This document shows positions 40,950-50,074 of a stretch of 64,000 nt of DNA, in pieces. The DNA is taken from the NCBI RefSeq assembly GCF_014192915.1, contig NZ_JACHYN010000008.1:215058-279057 (forward strand), written 5' to 3'. The position numbers and the translations under genes are program-made. The notes beneath the pieces are model-generated. The model saw only the letters and a list, made by a program, of their open reading frames with translations, was not told where the DNA came from and ran no database searches. How positions within the stretch are numbered: position 1 is the first letter of the stretch; each line of letters begins with the position of its first letter. This DNA comes from Azospirillum sp. OGB3 (lineage in GTDB: Bacteria; Pseudomonadota; Alphaproteobacteria; Azospirillales; Azospirillaceae).

Positions 40950-42617
40950 TCAGTCGGCCTGCTGCATGACGATGGCGTCGGACGCCCGGCCGCGGAAGTG
41001 GATGTTGCCGTCGCCGTCCAGGAAGGCCCAGTCGCCAGTCAGGTAATAGCGGCGGCCGTGGCGGAAGCGGGCGGCGGTGCGTCCCGGATCGTTCGCGTAG
41101 GCGTCAAACCAGAAGAGCGGCGAGGACTCCACGTCGATGGCGATCTCGCCCGCGCCGCCGACCGGCGCCTCGCGGCCCTGCGGGTCGAGGATGACCACGC
41201 GGAAGCCCGGCAGGGGCCGCCCCAGCGAGGAATCGGCGGTGCGGTCGGCGTGGCCGGGGTCGTAGCGGTTCATCATGAAGATGCCGGTTTCGCGCTGCCC
41301 GTACTGGTCGAGCAGGGGGACGCTGACCACCCGGTTCGCCCAGCCGATCAGTTCCGGCGGCAGCGGTTCGCCGACCACAGACAGGATGCGCAGCGCCAGC
41401 TTGTGCGGACCGCCTTCCGGGTCGGCGCTGTGCCAGGCGCGGATCTGCGAGGGCGCGCAGGTCAGGTTGGTGACGCCGAACTTCGTCAGCATCCGGTAGC
41501 CCTGCCGCACGTCGTAAGGGCCGTCGCAGAAGATCGTGGTGCGCCCGAGCAGCAGCGGCCCGACCAGCCCGTAATAGGCGCCGTAGGCCCAGCCGGGGTC
41601 TGCCATGTTCCAATAGATGTCGTCATCGCGCAGGTCGAGGCCGATGCGCATGTACTGCTCGATCCCCGCAAGAGCCATCACGGGCAGCGAGACGCCGAGC
41701 GGTTTCGGCTCCGCCTCGGAGGTGTAGATCAGCGCGAAGGCGTCGCGGTCGGCGTAGCGGGCGATGTCGGGCAAGGGGGCCGATTCATGAAGGGCGGACC
41801 AGAAGGGCACCGCGTCGGCGCCGGGACCGAAAGCCTCGTCACCCTCCACCATCACCACCGGGCGGCTGTTGTCGCGCGGAATCTTGCGGCGCAGGAAGCC
41901 GGTGGTGACGATCGCCCGCGCCTCGCTGTCGGCCAGCCGGTAGGCGACCGCGGCGGCGGAGTAGGTGGTGAACAGCGGCATGTAGACGCCACCCAACCGC
42001 CAGATCGCCAGCGCGGCGATCAGCAGTTCCGCCCCCTTGGGCAGCAACACCGCCACCCGGTCGCCGCGCCCGACGCCAAGGCCGCGCAGCACCGTGGCGA
42101 AGCGCGCCGAATCGCGGGCCAGCCGGGCGAAGCTCAGCTCCGTCGTCTGGCCGGCGACGCTCTCGTGCAGCAGGGCGGCGCGGGCGCCGTCGGCCCGGGC
42201 GTGGCGGTCGCACAGCAGGTCGGCGAGCGGGATCGCCTCGCCCTGGTAGTCGGGGCGCAGGAAGGCGGTGGGCTGCACGGTGGCCGGGCCGGGCGACGGC
42301 CTGTCGCCTTCGGCGGCCTGATAACGAGCGGCGGCGATGCGGCCCAGCGAATCCAGCTCCGGCCCCAGGTGGTAGCGACGGCTGCGCGGGTCCTGGTCGA
42401 TGAAGCGTTCCCGCGCCAGCGCGGTCAGCAGCCGGTGCGCGGTCGCCTTGGACAGGGCGGTGTCGCCCATCAGGTCGGCCAGACGCGCGCCCTCCGCCCC
42501 GTGGGAGGCGACGGCGCGCAGCAGGGCCAACGCGCGCTCCAGGCTTTGCGTGCCGCCGGACGCGCCGGCGGGGGCGGCTTCGGTGTCGGAATCGGGCCGG
42601 GTCATGATGGGGTCCAT
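40950..42617 (-). CDS. IclR winged helix fused to a truncated acyl-CoA-synthetase-like sensor domain
   Basis: 555 aa from the ATG at 42617 (AAGG eight bases upstream); an ATG at 42605 and a TTG at 42656 are alternatives. Residues about 23-95 are an IclR N-terminal winged helix (TQSLERALALLRAVASHG, TALSKATAHRLLTALARERF, RYHLGPELDSLG). Instead of the IclR effector domain, residues about 115-555 read as an AMP-binding enzyme related to acetyl/medium-chain acyl-CoA synthetases (LSFARLARDSARFATVLRGL, YWNMADPGWAYGAYYGLVGP, QYGQRETGIF, YYLTGDWAFLDGDGNIHFRGR). The P-loop is lost: YTSEAEPKPLGV (residues 298-309) in place of TSGTTGxPKG. The protein ends at ASDAIVMQQAD, exactly at the hinge, so the C-terminal lid with the catalytic lysine is absent. 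It should bind acyl-AMP, acyl-CoA or a precursor but not catalyse. It is divergent from the Liv/acyl-CoA ligase operon and flanked by matched palindromes, so it is probably the operon's repressor or activator. Confidence 0.82.
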   Translation of the reverse strand: MDPIMTRPDSDTEAAPAGASGGTQSLERALALLRAVASHGAEGARLADLMGDTALSKATAHRLLTALARERFIDQDPRSRRYHLGPELDSLGRIAAARYQAAEGDRPSPGPATVQPTAFLRPDYQGEAIPLADLLCDRHARADGARAALLHESVAGQTTELSFARLARDSARFATVLRGLGVGRGDRVAVLLPKGAELLIAALAIWRLGGVYMPLFTTYSAAAVAYRLADSEARAIVTTGFLRRKIPRDNSRPVVMVEGDEAFGPGADAVPFWSALHESAPLPDIARYADRDAFALIYTSEAEPKPLGVSLPVMALAGIEQYMRIGLDLRDDDIYWNMADPGWAYGAYYGLVGPLLLGRTTIFCDGPYDVRQGYRMLTKFGVTNLTCAPSQIRAWHSADPEGGPHKLALRILSVVGEPLPPELIGWANRVVSVPLLDQYGQRETGIFMMNRYDPGHADRTADSSLGRPLPGFRVVILDPQGREAPVGGAGEIAIDVESSPLFWFDAYANDPGRTAARFRHGRRYYLTGDWAFLDGDGNIHFRGRASDAIVMQQAD

Positions 42618-42627
42618 ATTATGGACC
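42611..42627. promoter_or_regulatory. Palindromic operator overlapping the fusion-regulator start
   Basis: GGTCCAT-ATT-ATGGACC, a perfect 7-3-7 palindrome covering the start codon region of the fusion regulator. A near-identical copy is found 100 bp away, on the other side of the divergent promoters. The arrangement is that of a repressor blocking elongation. Confidence 0.7.
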
Positions 42628-42660
42628 TTGCGGCCGGATGTCGCTCCAAAAAACAAGCAT

Positions 42661-42677
42661 ACACGGAATGTCCGTGT
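42661..42677. promoter_or_regulatory. Second palindrome between the divergent promoters
   Basis: ACACGGA-ATG-TCCGTGT, again a perfect 7-3-7 palindrome but with different arms. It lies between a plausible -35 (TTTTCA) and -10 (TATGCT) of the leftward promoter and touches the -35 of the rightward promoter (TTGAAA from 42677). A second regulator may act here. Confidence 0.55.
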
Positions 42678-42706
42678 TGAAAACCGTGCGCATCACAGGC
42701 TATAGT
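42677..42706 (+). promoter_or_regulatory. Sigma-70 type promoter of the Liv operon
   Basis: TTGAAA at 42677-42682 and TATAGT at 42701-42706 with an 18-bp spacer. It is the best match to a housekeeping promoter in the 190-bp divergent region and predicts a start near 42713, 14 bp before the operator at 42727. Confidence 0.6.
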
Positions 42707-42726
42707 TCAGACGTTGCACAAAGGAC

Positions 42727-42743
42727 GGTCCACAATATGGACC
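42727..42743. promoter_or_regulatory. Palindromic operator in the Liv operon leader
   Basis: GGTCCAC-AAT-ATGGACC differs from the copy at 42611-42627 by one arm base. It lies about 14-30 bp downstream of the predicted start. A second inverted repeat, GTTCGCT/AGCGAAC (42745-42771), follows in the leader. Confidence 0.7.
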
Positions 42744-42806
42744 AGTTCGCTAGGCCAACGATCCAGCGAACGATAAAAAGGCAGTTCCACAGCAACGGAG
42801 GAGGAA

Positions 42807-43694
42807 ATGTCAGGCGCGCCCGTCGCATCGCCACGCGGTTACGCCCATCCGGCCGACGCCACCCGCGCGGCCTCCCCATCGGACACCATCTTCGAAGCCC
42901 GGGGCGTGTCCTTGCGCTTTGGCGGCGTGCAGGCGCTGACCGACGTCGGTTTCAGCATCCGCAAGGGGGAGCTGTTCTCCATCATCGGTCCGAACGGTGC
43001 GGGCAAGACCTCCATGGTCAACTGCATCTCCGGCCGCTACCGGCCCACCGACGGAAAGGTCTTTTTCAAGGGCAAGGACATCACGGGCATGACGCCCAAC
43101 CACCGCGCCTCGCTCGGGATCGGGCGCACCTTCCAGAATCTGGCGCTGTTCGGGCACATGACGGTGCTCGACAACATCATGGTCGGCCGGCACCACCTGC
43201 TGAAGAACAACTTCTTCACCGGGTCGCTCTACTGGCTGACCGGCGCCCGCAAGGAGGAGCTGGCCCACCGCCGCGAGGTCGAGGAGATCATCGACTTCCT
43301 GGAAATCCAGCATGTCCGCAAGGCCACCGCCGGCACGCTCTCCTATGGCCTGCGCAAGCGGGTGGAACTGGCCCGCGCCATCGCGCTGAAGCCCGACCTG
43401 ATCCTCCTGGACGAGCCCATGGCGGGCATGAACCTGGAGGAGAAGGAGGACATGGCCCGCTACATCGTCGACCTGAACGAGGAGTTCGGCATGACGGTGG
43501 TGATGATCGAGCACGACATGGGCGTCGTGATGGACATCTCCCACCGCGTGATCGTCCTGGAGTTCGGAAAGAAGATCGCCGAGGGCACGCCGGAAGAGGT
43601 TCTGGCCGACCCGCGCGTCAAGCGCGCCTATCTCGGCGAGGACGACGAGGAGGACGAGGCCGTGGCCCCGCCGCCCAAGCAGGAGGTCGCGTGA
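42807..43694 (+). CDS. livG: LivG-type ABC importer ATPase
   Basis: 295 aa with GGAGGAGG upstream of the ATG. After a 30-residue extension come LRFGGVQALTDVGFSIRKGELFSIIGPNGAGKTSMVNCISG (Walker A), NHRASLGIGRTFQNLALFGHMTVLDNIMVGR, the LSYGLRKRVELARAIALKPDLILLDEP signature and Walker B, and MTVVMIEHDMGVVMDISHRVIVLEFG. This is the LivG branch of hydrophobic/branched-chain acid importers. A C-terminal acidic tail (GEDDEEDEAVAPPPKQ) is unusual. First gene of the operon; the next gene starts within its stop codon. Confidence 0.92.
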   Translation: MSGAPVASPRGYAHPADATRAASPSDTIFEARGVSLRFGGVQALTDVGFSIRKGELFSIIGPNGAGKTSMVNCISGRYRPTDGKVFFKGKDITGMTPNHRASLGIGRTFQNLALFGHMTVLDNIMVGRHHLLKNNFFTGSLYWLTGARKEELAHRREVEEIIDFLEIQHVRKATAGTLSYGLRKRVELARAIALKPDLILLDEPMAGMNLEEKEDMARYIVDLNEEFGMTVVMIEHDMGVVMDISHRVIVLEFGKKIAEGTPEEVLADPRVKRAYLGEDDEEDEAVAPPPKQEVA

Positions 43695-45625
43695 TGTCCC
43701 TTCCTGATATCAAGGTCAACGACACGCTGCCGAAGCTGCTGACCCTGCACGCCCGCGAGCATGGCGGCGACGTCGCCATGCGCGAGAAGGACTTCGGCAT
43801 CTGGCGCGAGTTCACCTGGGCGGACGTGCACGCCCGGGTGCGCGCCTTCACGCTCGGCCTCATCAAGCTGGGGGTGGAGCGTGGCCATGTGGTGGCCCTG
43901 CTTGGCGACAACCGGCCCGACTGGGTGATGGGGGAAATCTCCGCCCACGCCATGGGCGCCATGAGCCTGGGCATCTACCGCGACGCCATGGACGAGGAGG
44001 TCGCCTACCTCATCACCTACGCCGACGTCCACGTCATCTTCGCGGAGGACGAGGAGCAGGTCGACAAGCTGCTGAACCTCGGCGAACGCCTGCCGACGCT
44101 GAAGCACATCATCTATTCCGACCCCCGCGGCATGCGCAAATACAGCGACCCGCGCCTGATGGAAGCGGCGGAGCTGGTGAAGCTGGGCAACGCGCTGCAC
44201 GCCGAGAAGCCGAACCTCTACGAGGAGCTGGTCGGCGCGACGCGCGGAGACGACGTGGCGGTGCTCTGCACCACCTCGGGCACCACCTCGAACCCGAAGC
44301 TGGCGATGCTGCCGGCCGGGCGGTTGATCCGTCACGTCGCCAGCTACCTGTCGGTGGACCCTAAGGGACCGACCGACGAGTATGTGTCGGTGCTGCCGCT
44401 GTCCTGGATCATGGAGCAGATCTACGCCGTCGGCATGGGCATGGTGTCGCGGATGCGCGTGAACTTCGTCGAGGAAGCCGAGACGATGATGAACGACTTC
44501 CGCGAAATCGGGCCGAGCTTCGTGCTGTTCGCCCCCCGCCTGTGGGAGCAGATCGCCGCCGACGTGCGCGCCCGCATGATGGACGCCTCCCCCTTCAAGC
44601 AGAAGATGTACGACTACGGCATGAAGCTGGGGCTGGAGGCGCTCGCCAACGGAACCCGCTCCGCCGTCGCCGACCGCATTCTCTTCGCAGCGCTGCGAGA
44701 CCGCCTGGGCTTCACCAACCTGAAGTCGGCGGCGACCGGCGGCGCGGCGCTCGGCCCCGACACCTTCAAGTTCTTCCAGGCGCTGGGCGTGCCGCTGCGC
44801 CAGATCTACGGCCAGACCGAGACGATGGGCGCCTACACGGTGCACCGCTCGGACGACGTGGATTTCGACACGGTGGGCGTGCCCTTCGACGACGGTGTGA
44901 AGGTCAAGGTGATCGAGCCCGACCAGAACGGCATCGGCGAGATCGTGGTCAGCCACCCCAACATGTTCGCCGGCTACTACCGCAACGAGGCCTCGACCAC
45001 GGCGGACTTGCGCGACGGCTGGATGCACACGGGCGACGCGGGCTTCTTCGACAAGAAGGGCCATCTGGTCATCATCGACCGCATCAAGGACATCGCCACC
45101 ACCAGCAACAACGACCGCTTCAGCCCGCAATACATCGAGAACAAGCTGAAGTTCAGCCCTTACGTGGCCGAGGCGGTGATCCTCGGCAACAAGCGGCCCT
45201 ACCTGTCGGCGATCATCTGCATCCGTTTCCCCATCGTGTCGAAGTGGGCGGAGAAGAACCGCATCGCCTTCACCACCTATTCCGATCTGGCGTCCAAGCC
45301 GGAGGTCTACGAGCTGCTGCGCCAGGAGGTGGAGCGGGTGAACGCGACGCTGCCGGAGTTTCAGCGCATCACCAAGTTCCTGCTGCTCTACAAGGAGCTG
45401 GACGCCGACGACGGCGAGCTGACCCGCACCCGCAAGGTGCGCCGCGGCGTGATCGCCGAGAAATACGGCGAGATCATCGACTCCATCTACGCGGGCCAGC
45501 CGGCCATCGACGTGGACACCACCATCACCTTCCAGGACGGCACCAAGCAGCGCATCCGCACCGTGCTGAAGGTGGTCGACCTGCTGCCCGCACCGGCCAA
45601 GAAGCCGGCGCAGGCCGCGGCATGA
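43694..45625 (+). CDS. AMP-binding long-chain acyl-CoA synthetase-like protein of the Liv operon
   Basis: 643 aa, starting in the livG stop codon (TGATG). Fold and order are those of long-chain fatty acid:CoA ligases: DVAMREKDFGIWREFTWADV, PDWVMGEISAHAMGAMSLGIY, P-loop CTTSGTTSNPKLAML (about residues 190-204), FVLFAPRLWEQIAADVRARM, ATGGAALGPDTFKFFQALGV, QIYGQTETMGAYTVH, DGWMHTGDAGFFDKKGHLVIIDRIKDIATTSNNDRFSPQYIENKL. The P-loop is SGTTSNPKL rather than the standard SGTTGxPKG. Genes like this are often embedded in Liv-type operons of proteobacteria and would activate the imported acid. Substrate unknown. Confidence 0.88.
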   Translation: MSLPDIKVNDTLPKLLTLHAREHGGDVAMREKDFGIWREFTWADVHARVRAFTLGLIKLGVERGHVVALLGDNRPDWVMGEISAHAMGAMSLGIYRDAMDEEVAYLITYADVHVIFAEDEEQVDKLLNLGERLPTLKHIIYSDPRGMRKYSDPRLMEAAELVKLGNALHAEKPNLYEELVGATRGDDVAVLCTTSGTTSNPKLAMLPAGRLIRHVASYLSVDPKGPTDEYVSVLPLSWIMEQIYAVGMGMVSRMRVNFVEEAETMMNDFREIGPSFVLFAPRLWEQIAADVRARMMDASPFKQKMYDYGMKLGLEALANGTRSAVADRILFAALRDRLGFTNLKSAATGGAALGPDTFKFFQALGVPLRQIYGQTETMGAYTVHRSDDVDFDTVGVPFDDGVKVKVIEPDQNGIGEIVVSHPNMFAGYYRNEASTTADLRDGWMHTGDAGFFDKKGHLVIIDRIKDIATTSNNDRFSPQYIENKLKFSPYVAEAVILGNKRPYLSAIICIRFPIVSKWAEKNRIAFTTYSDLASKPEVYELLRQEVERVNATLPEFQRITKFLLLYKELDADDGELTRTRKVRRGVIAEKYGEIIDSIYAGQPAIDVDTTITFQDGTKQRIRTVLKVVDLLPAPAKKPAQAAA

Positions 45626-45652
45626 GGGGGGTGAGGATGACGCGCTTTCACA

Positions 45653-45795
45653 CCCCTCTCCCGTCCCGGGAGAGGGAAGGGGCCCACGCCCCCGGCGTGG
45701 GAAGGGTGAGGGTGCCGGCAACGGGCCGGCGCTCGATCCTTGGATGCACCCTCACCCGGCCCTGCGGGCCACCCTCTCCCGGGACGGGAGAGGGG
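45653..45795. repeat. Intergenic palindromic repeat, family B, copy 1 (inside an operon)
   Basis: CCCTCTCCCGTCCCGGGAGAG and GAAGGGGCCCAC at the left, and the inverse CCCTCTCCCGGGACGGGAGA at the right, with CACGCCCCCGGCGTGGGAAG and GGCCCTGCGGGCC hairpins. It lies in the 190 bp between the synthetase gene and livH without interrupting the operon. Confidence 0.8.
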
Positions 45796-45815
45796 ATCGA
45801 GAACGAGGCCACGCC

Positions 45816-46703
45816 ATGACCCTGTTCTTCCAGCTTCTCGTCAACGGACTGATCGTCGGCGCGCTGTACGGCGTCGTGGCGATGTCCTTCGTGCTGATCT
45901 ACAAGGCCAGCCGCATCGTGAACTTCGCCCAGGGCGAGTTCCTGCTGATCGGCGCCTGGACCTGCTGGTGGCTGCTGACCTCCTGGCAACTGCCCTTCTG
46001 GATTGGCTTCCCGATTACGCTGGCCTTCATGCTGGTCTTCGGCATCGTGCTTCAGGTCGTCGTGCTGCGGCCGATGATCGGCGAGCCGATCATCTCCGTC
46101 ATCATGGTCACCATCGGCCTGTCGATCTTCTTCCAGGCCCTGATGAAGTGGATGTTCGGCGTCTTCGCCAAGCCGTTCCCGACCATCTTCGCCAGCCCGA
46201 CCGTGAACATCCTCGGGCTGGACGTGCAGACCGTCTATGTGATGAGCCTGGTCATCTCGCTGCTGATCATGGCGGGCTTCGGCTGGTTCTTCAAATACTC
46301 GCGGATGGGTCTGGCGATGCGGGCGACCGCCTTCGACCAGCAGGTGGCGCAGTCGCTGGGCATCTCCGTCCGCCATATGTTCGCGATGAGCTGGGCGATC
46401 TCCGCCATGGTGTCGGCGGTGGCCGGCGTCACGGTCGGCGTCGTCAACGGCGTGTCCTCCGCGCTCTCCTTCTTCGGCATCAAGGTCTTCCCAGCGGTCA
46501 TCCTCGGCGGGCTGGACAGCGTGGCCGGGGCGGTGCTGGGCGGCCTGATCGTCGGCGTGCTGGAGAATCTCGCGCACTACTTGGACAGCCAGTGGCTGAA
46601 CTGGGGCAACATGTACGAGATCGCCCCCTTCTACGTCCTGATCGTCATCCTGATGATCAAGCCCTACGGCCTCTTCGGCACCAAGGACATCGAGCGCGTG
46701 TAA
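45816..46703 (+). CDS. livH: LivH-type ABC permease
   Basis: 295 aa from the ATG at 45816. Eight hydrophobic spans. N-terminus LLVNGLIVGALYGVVAMSFVLIYKASRIVNFAQGEFLLIGAW and the later GLAMRATAFDQQVAQSLGISVRHMFAMSWAISAMVSAVAG and FPAVILGGLDSVAGAVLGGLIVGVLENL are the hallmark segments of LivH permeases (EAA loop with G at the coupling helix). It forms one half of the channel of the importer, probably specific for a hydrophobic or carboxylic acid. Confidence 0.93.
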   Translation: MTLFFQLLVNGLIVGALYGVVAMSFVLIYKASRIVNFAQGEFLLIGAWTCWWLLTSWQLPFWIGFPITLAFMLVFGIVLQVVVLRPMIGEPIISVIMVTIGLSIFFQALMKWMFGVFAKPFPTIFASPTVNILGLDVQTVYVMSLVISLLIMAGFGWFFKYSRMGLAMRATAFDQQVAQSLGISVRHMFAMSWAISAMVSAVAGVTVGVVNGVSSALSFFGIKVFPAVILGGLDSVAGAVLGGLIVGVLENLAHYLDSQWLNWGNMYEIAPFYVLIVILMIKPYGLFGTKDIERV

Positions 46704-46718
46704 GGAGCGGCCGCAACC

Positions 46719-47792
46719 ATGGCGAACATCAGTCTCATCCCCAGCGGCGACTTCAAGACCCGGTACGCCGCCGACACGACCATCTTCCCGACCAAGACCA
46801 GCCGCAACTTCGCGATCCTGGGCGTGGCGCTGCTGCTGCTCTGCCCGGCCTTCATGGACCGCTACTGGCTGAACCTGTGCATCCAGATCGGCTATCTCGG
46901 CATCGCGGCGCTGGGGCTGAACATCCTGGTCGGCTTCACCGGCCAGATCTCCATCGGGCACGCCGCCTTCTTCGGCTTCGGCGCCTTCTCCTCGGCGTGG
47001 CTGTCGAACAGCTTCGGAATCCCGGTGGCGCTCGCCATCCCGCTGGCCGGCGTGATGACCACCGGGGTCGGCATGCTGTTCGGCATCCCGGCGGCGAGGC
47101 TGAAGGGCCTGTACCTCGCCATCGCCACCCTGGCGGCGCAGTACATCCTCCAGGACTTCTTCTCGCGCGCCGACTGGTTCACCGGCGGCACCGCCGGCAC
47201 CATCGCGGAACCGTTCACCCTGTTCGGCTACGCCTTCGACACCGACGAGAGCTTCTTCTACGTCGTGCTGGTCTATGTGGTCGTCATGTACATCCTGGCG
47301 ACCAACCTGATGCGGTCGCGCGACGGGCGGGCGCTGGTGGCGGTGCGTGACCATTATCTCTCCGCGGAGATCATGGGCATCAACCTGACCAAGTACCGCA
47401 CGATGTCCTTTGGCATCTCGTCCTTCTACGCCGGCATCGGCGGCGCGCTCTACGCCCACTACCTGCAGTTCGTGTCGGTGGAGGGCTTCACGATCCTCTT
47501 CTCGATCCAGTTCCTCGGCATGATCATCATCGGGGGCCTGGGCTCGATCATGGGGTCGCTGATGGGCACCGCCTTCATGGTGCTGCTGCCCGAGGTGATG
47601 CAGGCCATCACCACGGCGCTGTCCGGCACCGCCATCGACGCTGCGCTGAACCTGAGGGAGGCCATCGCCTTCCTGCGCGAAATGGCCATCGGCCTGGTGA
47701 TCATCCTGTTCCTGGTCTTCGAGCCGGACGGGCTGGCCCACCGCTGGAAGCAGATCAAGGCCTACTGGAAACTGTATCCCTTCTCGCACTGA
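46719..47792 (+). CDS. livM: LivM-type ABC permease
   Basis: 357 aa starting 15 bp after livH with GGAGCGG upstream. Spans include IQIGYLGIAALGLNILVGFTGQISIGHAAFFGFGAFSSAWL, and the EAA-like segment is ALVAVRDHYLSAEIMGINLTKYRTMSFGISSFYAGIGGALYAHYLQFVS, followed by FSIQFLGMIIIGGLGSIMGSLMGTAFMVLLPEV. Typical LivM. It pairs with LivH to form the translocation path. Confidence 0.93.
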   Translation: MANISLIPSGDFKTRYAADTTIFPTKTSRNFAILGVALLLLCPAFMDRYWLNLCIQIGYLGIAALGLNILVGFTGQISIGHAAFFGFGAFSSAWLSNSFGIPVALAIPLAGVMTTGVGMLFGIPAARLKGLYLAIATLAAQYILQDFFSRADWFTGGTAGTIAEPFTLFGYAFDTDESFFYVVLVYVVVMYILATNLMRSRDGRALVAVRDHYLSAEIMGINLTKYRTMSFGISSFYAGIGGALYAHYLQFVSVEGFTILFSIQFLGMIIIGGLGSIMGSLMGTAFMVLLPEVMQAITTALSGTAIDAALNLREAIAFLREMAIGLVIILFLVFEPDGLAHRWKQIKAYWKLYPFSH

Positions 47793-47843
47793 CCTCTCGC
47801 ACATCGGCTTCTGAAAAACATAACGACTGGGAGAAAACGCACC

Positions 47844-49127
47844 ATGACCATGAAGACCGTCCTGCTGGCGTCCGCCGCCGTCGTCCTGCTCGGCACCGGG
47901 GCCGCCAACGCCCAGAAGATCCCGGTCGGCCACCTCGCCGACCAGTCCGGCGCCACCTCGGACGTGGGCGTGCCCTTCGGCCAGGGCGTCGCCGACGCGC
48001 TCGCCTACATCAACAAGAACGGCGGCGTCGGCGGCACGACGATGGACGTCGAGACGGTGGACTACGGCTATCAGGCGCCGCGCGCCATCAGCCAGTACAA
48101 GAAGTGGTCGTCGGGCAGCGGCAAGGTCGCGGCCATCCAGGGCTGGGGCACCGCCGACACCGAGGCGCTGACCGGCTTCGTCGGCAAGGACGAGATCCCC
48201 TACTATTCCGGCTCCTACTCGGGCCACCTGACCGACCCGACCGGCAACGGCCCGCACGGCTCCAAGCCGGCGCCCTACAACTTCTTCTACGGCCCGTCCT
48301 ACTCCGACGGCCTGCGCGCCATGCTGATGTGGGCGGCCGAGGACTGGAAGACGAAGGGCGGCTCGGGCAAGCCCAAGTACGTCCATATGGGCGCCAACCA
48401 CCCCTACCCGAACGCCCCGAAGGAAGCCGGCGAGCAGCTCGCCAAGGAGTTGGGCTTCGACGTCCTTCCGGCGGTGCAGTTCGCCCTGACGCCGGGCGAC
48501 TACACCGCCCAGTGCCTGACGCTGAAGCAGGCCGGCGCCAACTACGCCTATCTCGGCAACACGGCGGGCTCGAACATCTCCGTGCTGAAGGCCTGCCAGA
48601 CGGTCGGCGCCCAGGTGCAGTTCATGGGCAACGTCTGGGGCATGGACGAGAACGCCGCCAAGGCCGCCGGCTCGGCCGCCAACGGCGTGATCTTCCCGGT
48701 GCGCACCGCGGCGATCTGGGGCGGCGACGCGCCGGGCATGAAGATCGTCAAGGAGATCTCCAAGGTCTCCGACGCCGCCGGCACCGCCTACCGTCCGGTG
48801 CACTACGTGTCGGGCATCTGCTCCGCCTTCTACATGAAGGAAGCGATGGACTGGGCGAAGCAGAACGGCGGCGTGACCGGCCCGAACATCCGCAAGGGCA
48901 TGTACCAGAAGAAGGATTGGGTGCCGGCGGGCCTGGAGGGCGTCTGCGTGCCGTCCACCTGGACCGAGACCGATCACCGCGGCATGGACAAGGTCAACCT
49001 GTACCGCGCCAACGTGACCGGCGACACCGGCGGCTCGGTGGACGAGCTGGTGAGGGCCGGCACGATCAAGCTGGAGAAGATCGCCACCGTCGACGTCCCG
49101 CGCAAGCCGGAGTGGCTGGGCTGGTAA
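47844..49127 (+). CDS. livK: Periplasmic substrate-binding protein of the Liv-type importer
   Basis: 427 aa. Signal peptide MTMKTVLLASAAVVLLGTGA with likely cleavage after ANA. The mature protein is a two-lobed leucine/hydrophobic-ligand binding fold (IPVGHLADQSGATSDVGVPFGQGVADALAYINKNGGVGG, GWGTADTEALTGFVGKDEIPYYSGSYSGHLTDPTGNGPHG, FALTPGDYTAQCLTLKQAGANYAYLGNTAGSN). It is longer than the usual 370 aa Leu-binding proteins, as is common for importers of aromatic or fatty acids. The ligand is not readable. Confidence 0.92.
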   Translation: MTMKTVLLASAAVVLLGTGAANAQKIPVGHLADQSGATSDVGVPFGQGVADALAYINKNGGVGGTTMDVETVDYGYQAPRAISQYKKWSSGSGKVAAIQGWGTADTEALTGFVGKDEIPYYSGSYSGHLTDPTGNGPHGSKPAPYNFFYGPSYSDGLRAMLMWAAEDWKTKGGSGKPKYVHMGANHPYPNAPKEAGEQLAKELGFDVLPAVQFALTPGDYTAQCLTLKQAGANYAYLGNTAGSNISVLKACQTVGAQVQFMGNVWGMDENAAKAAGSAANGVIFPVRTAAIWGGDAPGMKIVKEISKVSDAAGTAYRPVHYVSGICSAFYMKEAMDWAKQNGGVTGPNIRKGMYQKKDWVPAGLEGVCVPSTWTETDHRGMDKVNLYRANVTGDTGGSVDELVRAGTIKLEKIATVDVPRKPEWLGW

Positions 49128-49206
49128 GCCGGACCGCCCCCGCCGTCGCCGTGAAAGGGCGGCGGCGGGGGCTTCCGTCCCGTCTCACTGCATCAGGTGC
49201 CGCATC

Positions 49207-50067
<861 letters not shown>

Positions 50068-50074
50068 ATTTTTG

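Noticed and set aside
42638..45625. Apparent 995-codon frame fusing livG-region sequence to the acyl-CoA synthetase
   Set aside because: The first 350 codons overlap livG in another frame and have no recognisable protein sequence. The synthetase has its own ATG at 43694 in the livG stop codon.
45648..48977. Very long leftward open frame (over 1,100 codons) opposite the Liv permease and binding-protein genes
   Set aside because: It is antisense to clear livH, livM and livK genes, reads as low-complexity His/Arg/Asp-rich sequence and crosses a palindromic repeat. It is a by-product of high GC on the opposite strand.
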